Part shown: positions 1-8,268 of the stretch, piece by piece
Numbering within the stretch: position 1 is the first letter of the stretch
Layout of the letters: every line of letters starts with the position of its first letter
NCBI GenBank assembly: GCA_964598485.1
Contig: CAZRCD010000012.1
Span: 1-52,082, forward strand
DNA: 52,082 nucleotides
Reading direction: 5' to 3'
DNA from: SOJA01 sp964598485
GTDB lineage: Archaea; Thermoproteota; Bathyarchaeia; Bathyarchaeales; Bathycorpusculaceae
Made by a program: the position numbers and the translations under genes
The notes under the pieces: generated by a model
Told to the model about the DNA's origin: nothing
The model's input: only the letters and a program-made list of their open reading frames with translations
Databases searched by the model: none

Positions 1-525
1 GGTACTTTTCAGTTTTCCGTCACCGTACTAGTGCGCTATCGGTCTTGAGGCGTATTTAGTCTTGGAACTTGGTGTGTCCCAAATTCCCGAACCCAAACCA
101 GGGTACGGTACTCTGGGATCCCAGCTCAACTCCTTCCAGCTTGCGCTTACGGGGCTTTCACCCTCTATGGCAGACCTTTCCAGGCCACTTCAGCTTAACT
201 GGTGAGAAGGAAGCCGGGCCCATAACACTACATCCCCTATGAGTCTTCCTCACAGGGTTCGGTTTGGACTAATCCCTTTTCGCTCGCTGCTACTAGGGGA
301 ATCTCATTTGGTTTCTTTTCCTCCCCTTACTAAGACGCTTCAGTTCAGGGGGTTCCCGCTCCCATTTGGGAGCACCACGGTTCCGAAGAACCGCAGTAGG
401 AAGTCCCATTCAGGAATTCCCGGTTCTACAGCTGCATACGCTTACCCGGGACCTTTCGCGGCTGGCCGCGCCCTTCTTCAGCTCTCAAGCCTAGCCATCC
501 TCCAGACGGCGTAGCATATCGGGCC
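1..525 (-). rRNA. 23S rRNA gene, 5' portion (partial)
   Basis: Read on the minus strand, this stretch has the conserved 5' domain of archaeal 23S rRNA: a segment like GCCGTCTGGAGGATGGCT near the 5' end (about 500-525), and the CCGATAG...AGTACGGTGACGGAAA region at the window edge. The 3' remainder lies outside the window. The 5' boundary is approximate, within about 15 nt. The next gene upstream is a divergent Nudix gene, so no 16S gene or spacer tRNA precedes it. Open frames inside this region (for example 239-514) are spurious. Confidence 0.93.
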
Positions 526-689
526 TTGTGGCAGTATCTGTTTGGCGTTTTCGGTGAACGTTTTGCCTATGCATGGTGTCATTATGAGCTTTAAGCTCAC
601 TTTACCCTTCATTCCTCATGGTTTTGATGGGAATTGCATCTACTTTATGTTTGAACTAACTCGCTCGAAATAGTTCTGGTGTGTGTTTC

Positions 690-730
690 GCTAATATAAG
701 TGTTACGTCGTGGATAATAAGTGTTTTTGG
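690..730 (-). promoter_or_regulatory. Putative 23S rRNA promoter, two TATA-like boxes
   Basis: On the minus strand two BRE/TATA-like elements lie in tandem: ACACTTATATTAGC (690-703) and ACACTTATTATCC (about 711-724). A start 24-27 nt downstream of them would give a leader of roughly 150 nt before the mature 23S 5' end. This supports independent transcription of the 23S gene. Motif-based call only. Confidence 0.4.
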
Positions 731-808
731 TTAGGGTTTAAAAGGGTAAATGTATTAGTCTATTGTGCATATGAAGCCTAAAGTAGGAATGCGGTTGGTG
801 GAAAAGCT

Positions 809-1246
809 ATGGAATCGGAAACTCAGCGGGTGGTGTCCTCTGGAGGAGTGATTTTTAGAGTGGTTAATGGTCAGTTTGAGGTGGCGTTGATTTCTAGGAG
901 GAGGGTTTGGTGTTTGCCCAAGGGGTTGATTGAAAAGGGTGAGACGGCTGAGAAGACGGCAATGAGAGAAGTTAGGGAGGAAACGGGCTTGGAAGGTGAA
1001 ATTGTTGAGAAGATTGGGGAGATTAATTACAATTTTTTTAGAGGAAAACGTATCTTGAAGATTGTTCATTTTTTTCTTTTGAAGTATGTTGGGGGTTCAG
1101 TGAGAGATCATGATTTTGAAGCGGATAGGGTTAAGTGGTTTCGCACTTCGGAAGCTCTTAGAGTTTTGACTTATGTTAATGAAAGGAAGATTTTGAGAAA
1201 GGCTGAGGATATGTTGAAGCAAGAGAGTAGTCGCTGGCTTAGTTAG
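809..1246 (+). CDS. Nudix hydrolase (MutT / Ap4A hydrolase-like)
   Basis: 145-residue cytoplasmic protein, a typical size for a single-domain Nudix hydrolase. The Nudix box G-x5-E-x7-REUxEExGU is complete around residues 39-61 (GLIEKGE, then REVREETGL). Nudix enzymes hydrolyse nucleoside diphosphates linked to another moiety. The short form and the WCLPKG segment before the box resemble diadenosine-polyphosphate hydrolases, but the substrate cannot be fixed from sequence. The ATG is preceded by GGTGGA at a suitable distance, and a TATA-like GTTTAAAAGGG lies near 735-745. It is divergent from the 23S rRNA gene and upstream of tRNA-Thr. Confidence 0.88.
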   Translation: MESETQRVVSSGGVIFRVVNGQFEVALISRRRVWCLPKGLIEKGETAEKTAMREVREETGLEGEIVEKIGEINYNFFRGKRILKIVHFFLLKYVGGSVRDHDFEADRVKWFRTSEALRVLTYVNERKILRKAEDMLKQESSRWLS

Positions 1247-1289
1247 CGAATGTTTTTATTTTTGATGATGTGATTTCTATAGTTAAGGT

Positions 1290-1366
1290 GCCTCGATAGC
1301 TCAGCCTGGTAGAGCAACGGCCTTGTAAGCCGTAGGTCGCGGGATCGACGCCCGCCCGAGGCTCCA
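1290..1366 (+). tRNA. tRNA-Thr (anticodon UGU), CCA encoded
   Basis: Cloverleaf with acceptor GCCTCGA/CCGAGGC, anticodon stem ACGGC/GCCGT with loop CTTGTAA (anticodon TGT), and T stem GCGGG/CCCGC. The discriminator is U, as is usual in archaeal tRNA-Thr, and CCA is encoded at 1364-1366. Two oddities: the seventh acceptor pair is A-C, and the T-loop reads ATCGACG rather than TTCRANN. The second tRNA-Thr in this window (6192-6265) has neither defect. Confidence 0.92.
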
Positions 1367-1413
1367 TTTTCTATTAAAAGAGTCTCTGGCTGTCTGCGGG
1401 TCTAGACCCCCCC

Positions 1414-1617
1414 TTATATATAGGTCGTTTGAGCTGTAGATTTGTCGGACTTCAATTTCCGTTTTGTCAGATAATAATCGTAGCGAGTTGCAGATTTTCC
1501 ACGCAAACCGTAGAAAAATAGACCCCCATAGTTTTCTGTATAGGAACCTATGTTTGGAGCGTATGCTGCTTTCTTTTCATTGATGTGTTGTTCATATGTA
1601 CGAATAACGTCTGTCTG
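1414..1617 (-). other. Stop-free frame directly downstream of the M29 remnant
   Basis: In the same frame as the aminopeptidase remnant, and immediately after its TAA stop, 67 further codons are open (decoded as QTDVIRTYEQ... to ...AQTTYI, ending at a TAA at 1414-1416). There is no ATG, so it is unlikely to be an independent gene. It may be a C-terminal continuation cut off by a nonsense mutation, or chance. A perfect 12-bp palindrome GGGTCTAGACCC lies just beyond it, around 1398-1409. I do not recognise the sequence. Confidence 0.2.
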
Positions 1618-2125
1618 TTAGGATAGTTTTTCCATGTCCATTATGATTTTGTCGTCGGCTTTTATCGTTGGGTTGTACAGAATGAAGTCTATGTCTATTG
1701 ATGCTTTGTTGACTCCGCCTAAGTGTGTATTATTGCCTATGGCTATGTGTGCTGTTCCAAGGGCTTTTTCGTCGTATACACTCCAACCCATAGGATTCAT
1801 GCCATAATTTATTCCTATACCTAATTCCGCTATCCTGTCTTTATCTCCTTCAGCTTTCTCCAGTATCTTCTTGAACGCGTCGCTTCCCTTTTCAGCCTTG
1901 AAGCTAACTATCTCCCCATTCTCAAAAAGAAGCGTCAGTCTCTTAATGCCGTACTCTCTGAGCTCGTCAACAAGTATTCCATTCGCTGAACTTTCTATAG
2001 GAGCTACACATCTTCTTTCTTAAACAAGCTACGTCAGTCACTATGACATTTGCAGTCTCCATCATCAAGTTTTCCATGACCAATCTATCCTCACAATGGT
2101 TTTCAGTGACGTTATATGATTTTGC
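1618..2125 (-). pseudogene. Broken M29-like aminopeptidase, C-terminal remnant
   Basis: The 3' part reads in one frame to the stop at 1618 and contains AHIAIGNNTHLGG and ASIDIDFIL, which resemble the C-terminal metal-binding region of peptidase family M29 (aminopeptidase T-like). That frame runs back to about 2020 (API ESSANGILVDEL) and then meets a stop. A second frame upstream, about 2020-2125, gives NHCEDRLVMEN and METANVIVTDVAC, which reads naturally into the first. One frameshift therefore separates two halves of the same gene. The N-terminal half expected in a family of about 360-410 residues is missing. Not functional as written unless the frameshift is a sequencing error. Confidence 0.6.
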
Positions 2126-2228
2126 TCAACTAATTAATAGAAGGTTATTAAATCTAACGAAGAGCTATCAAGCTTAGGACCACATTTTTATGTTGAACCT
2201 AATCATTAACAAAGAATGGTGAAACTTC

Positions 2229-2789
2229 TTGCGTGAGTTTGTTTTGTATTCGCGTAAAGGCAGAACAGATTCAAAATTCACAAGTCTACGCAAGGCTGGA
2301 AGATTAGACATTGTACATGAATGCATTGAAGCCAGCCTATTTCTTTCTCACAAAATCCGCAGAAACGTTGTCTTCCATGCACTATTAAGCGGCACACCAC
2401 TGCCGCCCTTACACTTAAAGGTTGATGGCGCAACGCTTAGAGACGTACGCCCAGACGAAGAAACTTGGAAAGAGATTCTCAAGAATGTCTTATCAGGAAA
2501 ATTCCATCCAGGCATAACCACTGACAAATCTAGTTTTGAGGCTCTGTTGAAGGCAAAAGCAGATGAATCACCGATTTATGTTCTTGAAGAAGGCGGAAAA
2601 GACATTTTTGAGGTTGACATAGGTGAGAATCCCGTTTTTGTCTTGGGAGACCATAAGGGGCTGCCGAAGAGGGTTGAAGGTTTTGCTTTACGGTATGGTG
2701 AAAAGGTTTCCCTTGGAAATCGGCTCTACCTAGCAGCTTCATGCGTAAACATCGTAAACTATCTGCTAGACAGAACAGCCATCATCTAA
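2229..2789 (+). CDS. trmY: tRNA (pseudouridine54-N1)-methyltransferase TrmY
   Basis: 186 residues, the usual length for TrmY. This SPOUT-class enzyme methylates N1 of pseudouridine 54 in the T-loop of archaeal tRNAs. Family hallmarks are REFVLYSRKG at the start, ASLFLSHKIRRNV near residue 35, LRDVRPDEETW, and the SAM-binding knot segment FVLGDHKGLP near residue 137. It starts with TTG: the upstream ATG at 2217 runs into a stop after six codons. A TATA-like CATTTTTATGTTG lies about 40 nt upstream. TIP49 follows on the same strand after 80 nt. Confidence 0.93.
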   Translation: MREFVLYSRKGRTDSKFTSLRKAGRLDIVHECIEASLFLSHKIRRNVVFHALLSGTPLPPLHLKVDGATLRDVRPDEETWKEILKNVLSGKFHPGITTDKSSFEALLKAKADESPIYVLEEGGKDIFEVDIGENPVFVLGDHKGLPKRVEGFALRYGEKVSLGNRLYLAASCVNIVNYLLDRTAII

Positions 2790-2870
2790 AATTAATGAAG
2801 GAGCGAAGTGAAGTTTATATCTTAGTTTTTTCCTTTTACTTCCGATTTTACTCTATAGGGTGATATAATT

Positions 2871-4250
2871 ATGGCGTCTATTAAGGAATTGCCAACACAT
2901 CCGACAACCAGATTTGAAAGAATCGGTGCCCACACGCACATCAAAGGTCTGGGCTTAGACGAAAACTTGAAAGCAGTCAAAATAAAGGATGGAATGGTTG
3001 GTCAGGAAAGAGCTAGAGAAGCTGCAGGTCTTGTCATCCAAATGATAAAAGAGGGAATGCTAAGCGGTAAAACCGTAATTTTTGCGGGTCCGCCTGGAAC
3101 AGGGAAGACAGCAATTGCCGTGGCAATATCCAAGGAACTAGGCGAAAATGTACCGTTTATCCAGATGAGTGGAAGCGAAATATACAGCAGCGAACGCAAG
3201 AAAACAGAGATCCTCATCGAAGCCATGAGAAAATGCATCGGAGTAGAGATTCATGAGATGCGCAAAGTCTACGAAGGCGAACTCACGAGCATGGACATAA
3301 AAACTGCTCCTCATCCCTACAATCCTTACCAAAAGGTTCCTGAAAGCATCGGACTCTCACTGAAAACTCAGGATGAAGCGAAAACCATCGAAGCAGGGTC
3401 AAACATAGCCCAACAAGTCATTCAGCAGAACATTTCAGAAGGATACATCATACAAATTGACGCTGAAAGTGGAAGAGTAGTCAACCTTGGCATAAGTATG
3501 GACAGCACTAAAGGAAAAACCTACGACATAGACACTAGGAAAAAAATCCCTCGACCTCAAGGTGATGTGCTTAAAGAGAAAGAATTTGTCTACACTTTAA
3601 CCCTAGCAGATATGGACGAAATCAATGCCCGTCAAAGAATGGGAGGAGGAATTTTCTCTTTGTTCATGGGAGCTACAGCAACAAAGGAAATAGACAGTGA
3701 AGTCCGCACAGCCGTGGATGAAGCAGTTAAAAAAATGATTGATGAAGAAAAGGCTTTCATCCACCCAGGCGTCTTATTCATTGATGACTCACACCTTCTA
3801 GATTTGGAAGCCTTCAGCTTCTTAGGCAGAGCCATCGAAAGCGAACTTGTGCCAATCATCATTCTAGCCACAAACCGAGGCGTCACCACCATCCGAGGCA
3901 CCGACGTCAAAAGCCCCATGGGCTTCCCTCTCGACCTCGTTGACCGTTCCGTAATCATCGGAACTGAAGATTACGATGCTGAAAGCATCCGCGAAATCCT
4001 AAAAATACGATCAAAAGAGGAGAAAATAAACATTAAAGAAAACGCGTTAGAAAAAATCACAGAAGTCGGAGCTAAGACTTCTCTACGATACTCGGTTCAA
4101 CTGCTGAGTTTAGCGGCTCAAAACGCTAAAAGTGCCAAGCACAAAGAGGTTACCATTGAAGATGTGGAAAGAGTCAGCAAGCTCTTCATGGACGTCTCTG
4201 AAGCCACACAACACCTTAAAAAATACGAAGACAGAATGATGTTTCACTGA
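2871..4250 (+). CDS. TIP49 / RuvB-like AAA+ ATPase
   Basis: 459 residues, the size of eukaryotic RUVBL1/2 and their archaeal homologues. Walker A is GPPGTGKT at 73-80. The domain II insertion typical of this family lies between about 125 and 245. Walker B is LFIDDSHLLD at 302-311, and LATNRG (sensor 1) and a C-terminal helical AAA lid follow. Family knowledge: hexameric AAA+ ATPases acting as assembly platforms in chromatin remodelling and snoRNP assembly in eukaryotes; the archaeal role is less clear. Notable: the Walker B motif is DDSH, where eukaryotic proteins have DEVH, so the presumed catalytic Glu is Asp306. A TATA-like TTTATATC precedes the ATG. Confidence 0.9.
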   Translation: MASIKELPTHPTTRFERIGAHTHIKGLGLDENLKAVKIKDGMVGQERAREAAGLVIQMIKEGMLSGKTVIFAGPPGTGKTAIAVAISKELGENVPFIQMSGSEIYSSERKKTEILIEAMRKCIGVEIHEMRKVYEGELTSMDIKTAPHPYNPYQKVPESIGLSLKTQDEAKTIEAGSNIAQQVIQQNISEGYIIQIDAESGRVVNLGISMDSTKGKTYDIDTRKKIPRPQGDVLKEKEFVYTLTLADMDEINARQRMGGGIFSLFMGATATKEIDSEVRTAVDEAVKKMIDEEKAFIHPGVLFIDDSHLLDLEAFSFLGRAIESELVPIIILATNRGVTTIRGTDVKSPMGFPLDLVDRSVIIGTEDYDAESIREILKIRSKEEKINIKENALEKITEVGAKTSLRYSVQLLSLAAQNAKSAKHKEVTIEDVERVSKLFMDVSEATQHLKKYEDRMMFH

Positions 4251-4335
4251 TGCGCCATGTACGTACGCTCAATCTTTATTCGAACGTAAAAACCTTTAAT
4301 CTTCACAGCCCTTTTCTTTAAGAGTCGTGATTACA

Positions 4336-4638
4336 ATGCCAGAGCGTAAACATAAGCGTGAACCAGAAAGCTTTATCGAATTGGACACTGAAGAGTTAGG
4401 GTTCGTTTTAGAGCCAACACAGATTGAAGTCGGCTCAGGATACACGCTTTCCGTGAGTTATGACGAAAATGAAAAACAAATAGTTGACGTGAAAACCTAC
4501 GGAGAAGTTGACATCGCCAAGCTACGAAGAGACATTGAACGGGCTTTTCCAAACGCTAAAATCCGACAGCTAAATCAAACGAGATCAGTAACTATTGTCA
4601 AAAGGCGTAGACGTAAACGCTCAATCAAAAAGAAGTAA
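4336..4638 (+). CDS. Small protein with strongly basic C-terminus, unknown function
   Basis: 100 residues. I do not recognise the family. The body (about residues 15-80) looks like a compact alpha/beta domain. The tail, from about residue 88, is RRRRKRS followed by KKK, suggesting nucleic-acid contact. The ATG at 4336 is preferred over an in-frame GTG at 4327, because a TATA-like element (AACCTTTAATC, about 4290-4300) then gives a short leader. It follows TIP49 on the same strand after about 85 nt and may be co-expressed with it. Confidence 0.6.
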   Translation: MPERKHKREPESFIELDTEELGFVLEPTQIEVGSGYTLSVSYDENEKQIVDVKTYGEVDIAKLRRDIERAFPNAKIRQLNQTRSVTIVKRRRRKRSIKKK

Positions 4639-4773
4639 CCCTGCAGAGTTTTCGCCCAAAAATCTAGATTACGACCCGAGATTAAAAATAAAGCCAATTA
4701 ACCCTCATATAAATTTTCCTTTGGAAAAAGCAGAAATTAACATTCAACATGAAACTTTCCAGCAAGCCAGAAA

Positions 4774-4959
4774 CTATTCGCAAATCGATTGGTTTTGAGC
4801 ATCCTCTGAATCTATGTTTATTCGTGTTCTGCAGAATCCTTTTGCGCCTTGCGGAATTTCGCATCGCCTTTCACACACGCTGCATTTGACTTTTCCATTT
4901 TTCAGCTTTTCATAGAATATTGCTTCTCGAACAGTTGAGCGGGTGGTTAAGTCAGACAT
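4774..4959 (-). pseudogene. N-terminal fragment of an AmmeMemoRadiSam-type radical SAM enzyme
   Basis: The first 45 or so residues match the N-terminus of AmrS-like radical SAM proteins: REAIFYEKLKNGKVKC, then CERRC, then GAKGFCRTR. The frame then stops within about 15 residues, before the radical SAM CxxxCxxC motif. The 130 nt downstream hold no continuation in any frame that I can recognise. Intact members are about 330-350 residues, so more than 80% of the gene is lost. It lies 22 nt after the thiL stop, as a former second gene of that operon. Confidence 0.6.
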
Positions 4960-4981
4960 CAAGATTCAAATCATAATATGT

Positions 4982-5992
4982 TTACTTCTGAATTAAACCG
5001 CGCTTTTTGAAGTGCTCCCAGCCCCGCGTTTCAATGATGCGTCTTTTTCCGTTAATTTCTAAGAGAACTTGTTCTTCAGCGGTAACCTTTCCAATTGGAA
5101 ACAGTTTTCCACCAACCCTTTCAACAGCTTTTTCCGCCTTCTCCCAAAGCTTAGGCTTTATCGTTAATACAAGTTCGTACTCTTCTCCACCGTAAAGCGT
5201 CAACTCTAACGGATCTAGCTTATTGATTTTTGCGAATCTTTCCGCCTCTTTGGCTGTTGGAAAACTATTAATTAGAAAGCCAACATTGCTTGCCCTTGCG
5301 ATTTCATGAAGACTCCATGCTAAACCGTCACTTGAATCTATAGAGGCTGAAACGGCTCTTGTTTGGCTTAAGGTTAAACCTTCTTTCAAGCGAGCACAAG
5401 GCATCAAAACCGAATCAGTAAGAATTTTGCTAATTCCTTTTGGCGCCTTTGAACGTTCAACTAGAATTTTCAAGCCAGCAGCGGTTTTTCCAAACAAACC
5501 TGTCACTGCAACCAAGTCGTCTGGTTTTGCTCCACTCCGCAACATCAACGTGTTCTTTCTAGCTGTTCCAAAAAGTGAAATGCTAATCACCAAGTCTGAG
5601 GCTTCGTTTGTATCTCCGCCGATAATGTATGCGTCATATTCGCGTGCTCCAGCATTCAAGCCTTTTCCAATTTGTTCAACATTCTTCGCTGTTGCCAAGT
5701 TTTTGGGAAGCCCGAGGGAAACAAGCATGGCTATCGGCTTTACACCTTTTGCGGCGAAATCACTAATGTTCATGACAACAGCCTTGCGACAAGCTTGCCA
5801 AAGACTCATATTTGGCGGGACATCAGTTTTGTCCACGAGCATATCTGTCTTCAATACGATAAGATTCTCTGTGCCGATTTCCACAGCGGAGACGTCATCA
5901 CCGAAAGGAACAGGCATTTTAGGCATTGCATCCAAATTTTTCCGAATAGTGCTGATAATTTCACGTTCACCGAATCTTTTAGAAATGGACAT
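4982..5992 (-). CDS. thiL: Thiamine-monophosphate kinase
   Basis: 336 residues, the family size. ThiL phosphorylates thiamine monophosphate to thiamine diphosphate, the last step of cofactor biosynthesis. It belongs to the PurM/SelD-like ATP-binding superfamily. Visible motifs: FGDDVSA near residue 30, the NISDFAAKG segment near 75, GGDTNEA near 125, SIDSSDGL near 215 and YGGEEYEL near 265. An upstream TTG/GTG-type start would add 17 residues. The internal ATG at 5992 is chosen because GGTGA lies just upstream and a TATA-like CTTTAAAAG (about 6027-6035) would fall inside the longer version. Confidence 0.93.
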   Translation of the reverse strand: MSISKRFGEREIISTIRKNLDAMPKMPVPFGDDVSAVEIGTENLIVLKTDMLVDKTDVPPNMSLWQACRKAVVMNISDFAAKGVKPIAMLVSLGLPKNLATAKNVEQIGKGLNAGAREYDAYIIGGDTNEASDLVISISLFGTARKNTLMLRSGAKPDDLVAVTGLFGKTAAGLKILVERSKAPKGISKILTDSVLMPCARLKEGLTLSQTRAVSASIDSSDGLAWSLHEIARASNVGFLINSFPTAKEAERFAKINKLDPLELTLYGGEEYELVLTIKPKLWEKAEKAVERVGGKLFPIGKVTAEEQVLLEINGKRRIIETRGWEHFKKRGLIQK

Positions 5993-6191
5993 TTTTTCAC
6001 CCGAGGTGTTAGAGATATTCGTGTTCGCTTTTAAAGATAGCACTATTTATTTTCCAGAATTTCAGTTTGATTTTAAGGTTTAAGGAGAACAGTTGTTGAA
6101 AAAAGACTTGACATGTGAAAAAGGCTTTCAACTTTGCTTTTTGTTTTCCGAACATTTAAAATCTGCTTGTCATCAATCACTTAATAGATGT

Positions 6192-6265
6192 GCCTCGGTG
6201 GCTCAGCCCGGTAGAGCGGCAGCCTCGTAAGCTGTTGGCCGCGGGTTCAAATCCCGCCCGAGGCT
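6192..6265 (+). tRNA. tRNA-Thr (anticodon CGU)
   Basis: Fully paired cloverleaf: acceptor GCCTCGG/CCGAGGC, anticodon stem GCAGC/GCTGT with loop CTCGTAA (anticodon CGT), T arm GCGGG-TTCAAAT-CCCGC, discriminator U. CCA is not encoded. A paralogue of the tRNA-Thr(UGU) at 1290, sharing most of the acceptor and D-arm sequence. Confidence 0.96.
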
Positions 6266-6289
6266 TTCCGTCTTGCTTAATCTTCTAGG

Positions 6290-7060
6290 TTACATATGCT
6301 TCTGTGTCAGATAGATTATGAAGCATGGTATTCTTGAGCATTTTTCATAATGTACTGGATCGCTTTTTTTGAGGTCTTCTCCAGGCTTAGGTTCTACGAT
6401 TCTCAGAATTCTAAAACCTGCATCAGCGATCAGGTTAACGCATTGTCCAATTGTTTGCGTTGAGTATTCGAGAGTGATAGTATGTTCTGTATCATAATTT
6501 ATTTGCCATTTCTTTTTTTCTCGTGAGAAATAATCTTCGACAATTCTGGGTGTCCCGATTTTGTCACTTTTCCAGTGTCCCTTTGCCTCAAGTGTTGGAT
6601 GGGTGTCTGAGACTAGAAGTAGCCCGCCAGGTTTTAGGACTCTTGCTGCCTCTTTAATTATTTTTTCGTTCAAGATTGCGAGGATTATAACGGCTATGTC
6701 AAAAGAATTATCGGGACAACGTATTAAGCGGGCGTCTGCTTTCTGTAACGTTAATTTGACATCCGCCATTTTGGCGTTATTTCTAGCTTTGTCCTGCATT
6801 TTTTGAGAAAGATCTATACCGAGAACGTTGGCTCCTCTTTTTGCGAATTCCACTGAATAGTTGCCTAGACCGCAACCAATGTCTATCAAGCTCTTCCCCC
6901 GAAGATTACCTAGAAGATTCAGAATGGCTGGCAACTGAATCTTGAATTCGTAAGAACCCTTTTTCCTTGCGGAGTACCAATTGGCGAGTTTATCCCAAGC
7001 TTCTTCAGCTTGCTCAGGTATATCGTAATCGTAGACTCTAAATCTTTCATCGCTGTTCAA
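6290..7060 (-). CDS. Class I SAM-dependent methyltransferase, substrate unknown
   Basis: 256 residues with a Rossmann-fold methyltransferase core. Motif I is LIDIGCGLGNYSVEF at about residues 58-72, the acidic ribose-binding residue lies in LGIDLS near 84, motif III is near 125 (FDIAVIILAI), and ARVLKPGGLLLVSD follows near 142. This resembles UbiE/Methyltransf_11 proteins, which methylate small molecules, but nothing visible identifies the substrate. A TATA-like TTTATATC lies about 30 nt upstream (near 7095). It converges on tRNA-Thr(CGU). Confidence 0.85.
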   Translation of the reverse strand: MNSDERFRVYDYDIPEQAEEAWDKLANWYSARKKGSYEFKIQLPAILNLLGNLRGKSLIDIGCGLGNYSVEFAKRGANVLGIDLSQKMQDKARNNAKMADVKLTLQKADARLIRCPDNSFDIAVIILAILNEKIIKEAARVLKPGGLLLVSDTHPTLEAKGHWKSDKIGTPRIVEDYFSREKKKWQINYDTEHTITLEYSTQTIGQCVNLIADAGFRILRIVEPKPGEDLKKSDPVHYEKCSRIPCFIIYLTQKHM

Positions 7061-7337
7061 CGATTAAGGTCTCCCTAAAATTGCTAGATGGTTATTGATA
7101 TAAAGATTTAGAGGATTTAAGTAGTCACAGTCTTTTTCTGTCAGCGCATAGAGAACTCGAAGTTGGAAAGACTTCTCATCGCGTCACAAAATTCAGGCAG
7201 AAACATGGCTCGTTAGGAGTTCTTCGATTTTATGGATTGAGTATTTCTGTATTTTTGTTGTACGCGTAGACAGAAATGTTTATTAAATATTAATATTAGC
7301 GATATGTAATAGAAGTAAATTACAAAAGGGACGAGCC

Positions 7338-7673
7338 ATGCATTTACACTCTCACAAGGAAAGGCTGAAGTGCCCATACAACGGGTGTGGTAAAAGCTTT
7401 GATAAGCCGACGGTCTTGACTGACTCGTCTGCGATACCGAGAGAGAGTTATTATGCTTGTCCTTACTGCAACTCAAAAATAGACATACTTGTGGAAGGCG
7501 TGAAAATTGTCGGGGTTAGGGCAACTGAATATCCGAAAGTTTTCGACTCACCAGCAAAATGTGCCCATTATTTTGGTTTTTTGGACTCACTTCCAAAAGA
7601 TGCGGCTATCCCGGATGAATGTCTAATTTGCCCAAAGGTGCTTCAGTGCAGCGTTAGAGGAAGAAGACGATAA
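7338..7673 (+). CDS. Small zinc-ribbon protein, unknown function
   Basis: 111 residues with two Cys-rich parts. An N-terminal ribbon is formed by CPYNGC (12-17) and CPYC (41-44). A C-terminal group of Cys/His spans KCAHYF and CLICPKVLQC. The pattern suggests two structural zinc sites and a role in nucleic-acid or protein binding. I believe similar proteins occur in uncultured archaea but cannot name the family. TATA-like A/T-rich sequence lies at about 7275-7290. The ATG is the first start in frame. Confidence 0.7.
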   Translation: MHLHSHKERLKCPYNGCGKSFDKPTVLTDSSAIPRESYYACPYCNSKIDILVEGVKIVGVRATEYPKVFDSPAKCAHYFGFLDSLPKDAAIPDECLICPKVLQCSVRGRRR

Positions 7674-7798
7674 ATTCTAGACTTGTCTGAGAGAATGTTT
7701 TGAATCATTTGTTAGAATCTCTGACTTGCATGAGGGCTCAAATTTCGGGTTTTGAGATTTTGAAGCATAGAGTATTTTCAGCTATTCGCGCCTAATTT

Positions 7799-8020
7799 TT
7801 ATGGTGTGGATTTTTCTGTTGCCTTAATGTACGGTGCGTTCACAAATGTTAAATTCTCTTCAGTTTGTTGATAGTTTTCGGCTTGTTTGAGAAGCCACTC
7901 CGTTAATTTTTGACATTTATTAGGGTTGCAATGTGGAGGGCTCTCTCGCCTTCGGTCCCAAAACAAGCATTTGAAGCATGGAATTTCAATTAAAGTGTCC
8001 ACATTAGTCTGCATTTGCAT
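7799..8020 (-). CDS. Small Cys-rich protein, unknown function
   Basis: 73 residues. The centre holds CFKC (15-18), then C31 and C36 in a CNPNKC pattern, giving four Cys that could bind zinc or an Fe-S cluster. It is followed by an amphipathic segment KLTEWLLKQAE. The frame has no overlap with another gene and is preceded by an AT-rich upstream region. Modest support: composition and motif only. Confidence 0.5.
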   Translation of the reverse strand: MQMQTNVDTLIEIPCFKCLFWDRRRESPPHCNPNKCQKLTEWLLKQAENYQQTEENLTFVNAPYIKATEKSTP

Positions 8021-8193
8021 CGTGAATGTGACAGGTTAATGGTTTGACTTATAGGTTATGAATTGGCGCGTACGACAAAAACTAACGATTGCAGTTTATG
8101 ATTCCAAGTTTTATTTTTCTAAACTCTGAATTTTGGTTAAGGTTTTTATGATTAATCACAAATTATGTTTGAGGACGTCTGGACTACGAGTTT

Positions 8194-8268
8194 GGGGCTG
8201 TCGGCTAGCTTGGTCTAGGCTATGAGCCTCGGGCGCTCGTGACCCCGGTTCAAATCCGGGCAGCCCCA
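8194..8268 (+). tRNA. tRNA-Pro (anticodon CGG)
   Basis: Acceptor GGGGCTG/CAGCCCC, anticodon stem TGAGC/GCTCG with loop CTCGGGC (anticodon CGG), T arm CCCGG-TTCAAAT-CCGGG, discriminator A followed by CC only. Its 3' end and downstream flank (8258-8296) recur in decayed form at 12374-12412. The antisense open frame at 8156-8359 is spurious. Confidence 0.95.

Noticed and set aside
239..514. 91-codon plus-strand frame
   Set aside because: Lies antisense within the 23S rRNA gene; no coding signal.
5427..6083. 218-codon plus-strand frame
   Set aside because: Antisense to thiL, which has clear family motifs.
7213..7476. 87-codon minus-strand frame
   Set aside because: Overlaps the zinc-ribbon gene start and lacks a plausible protein composition.
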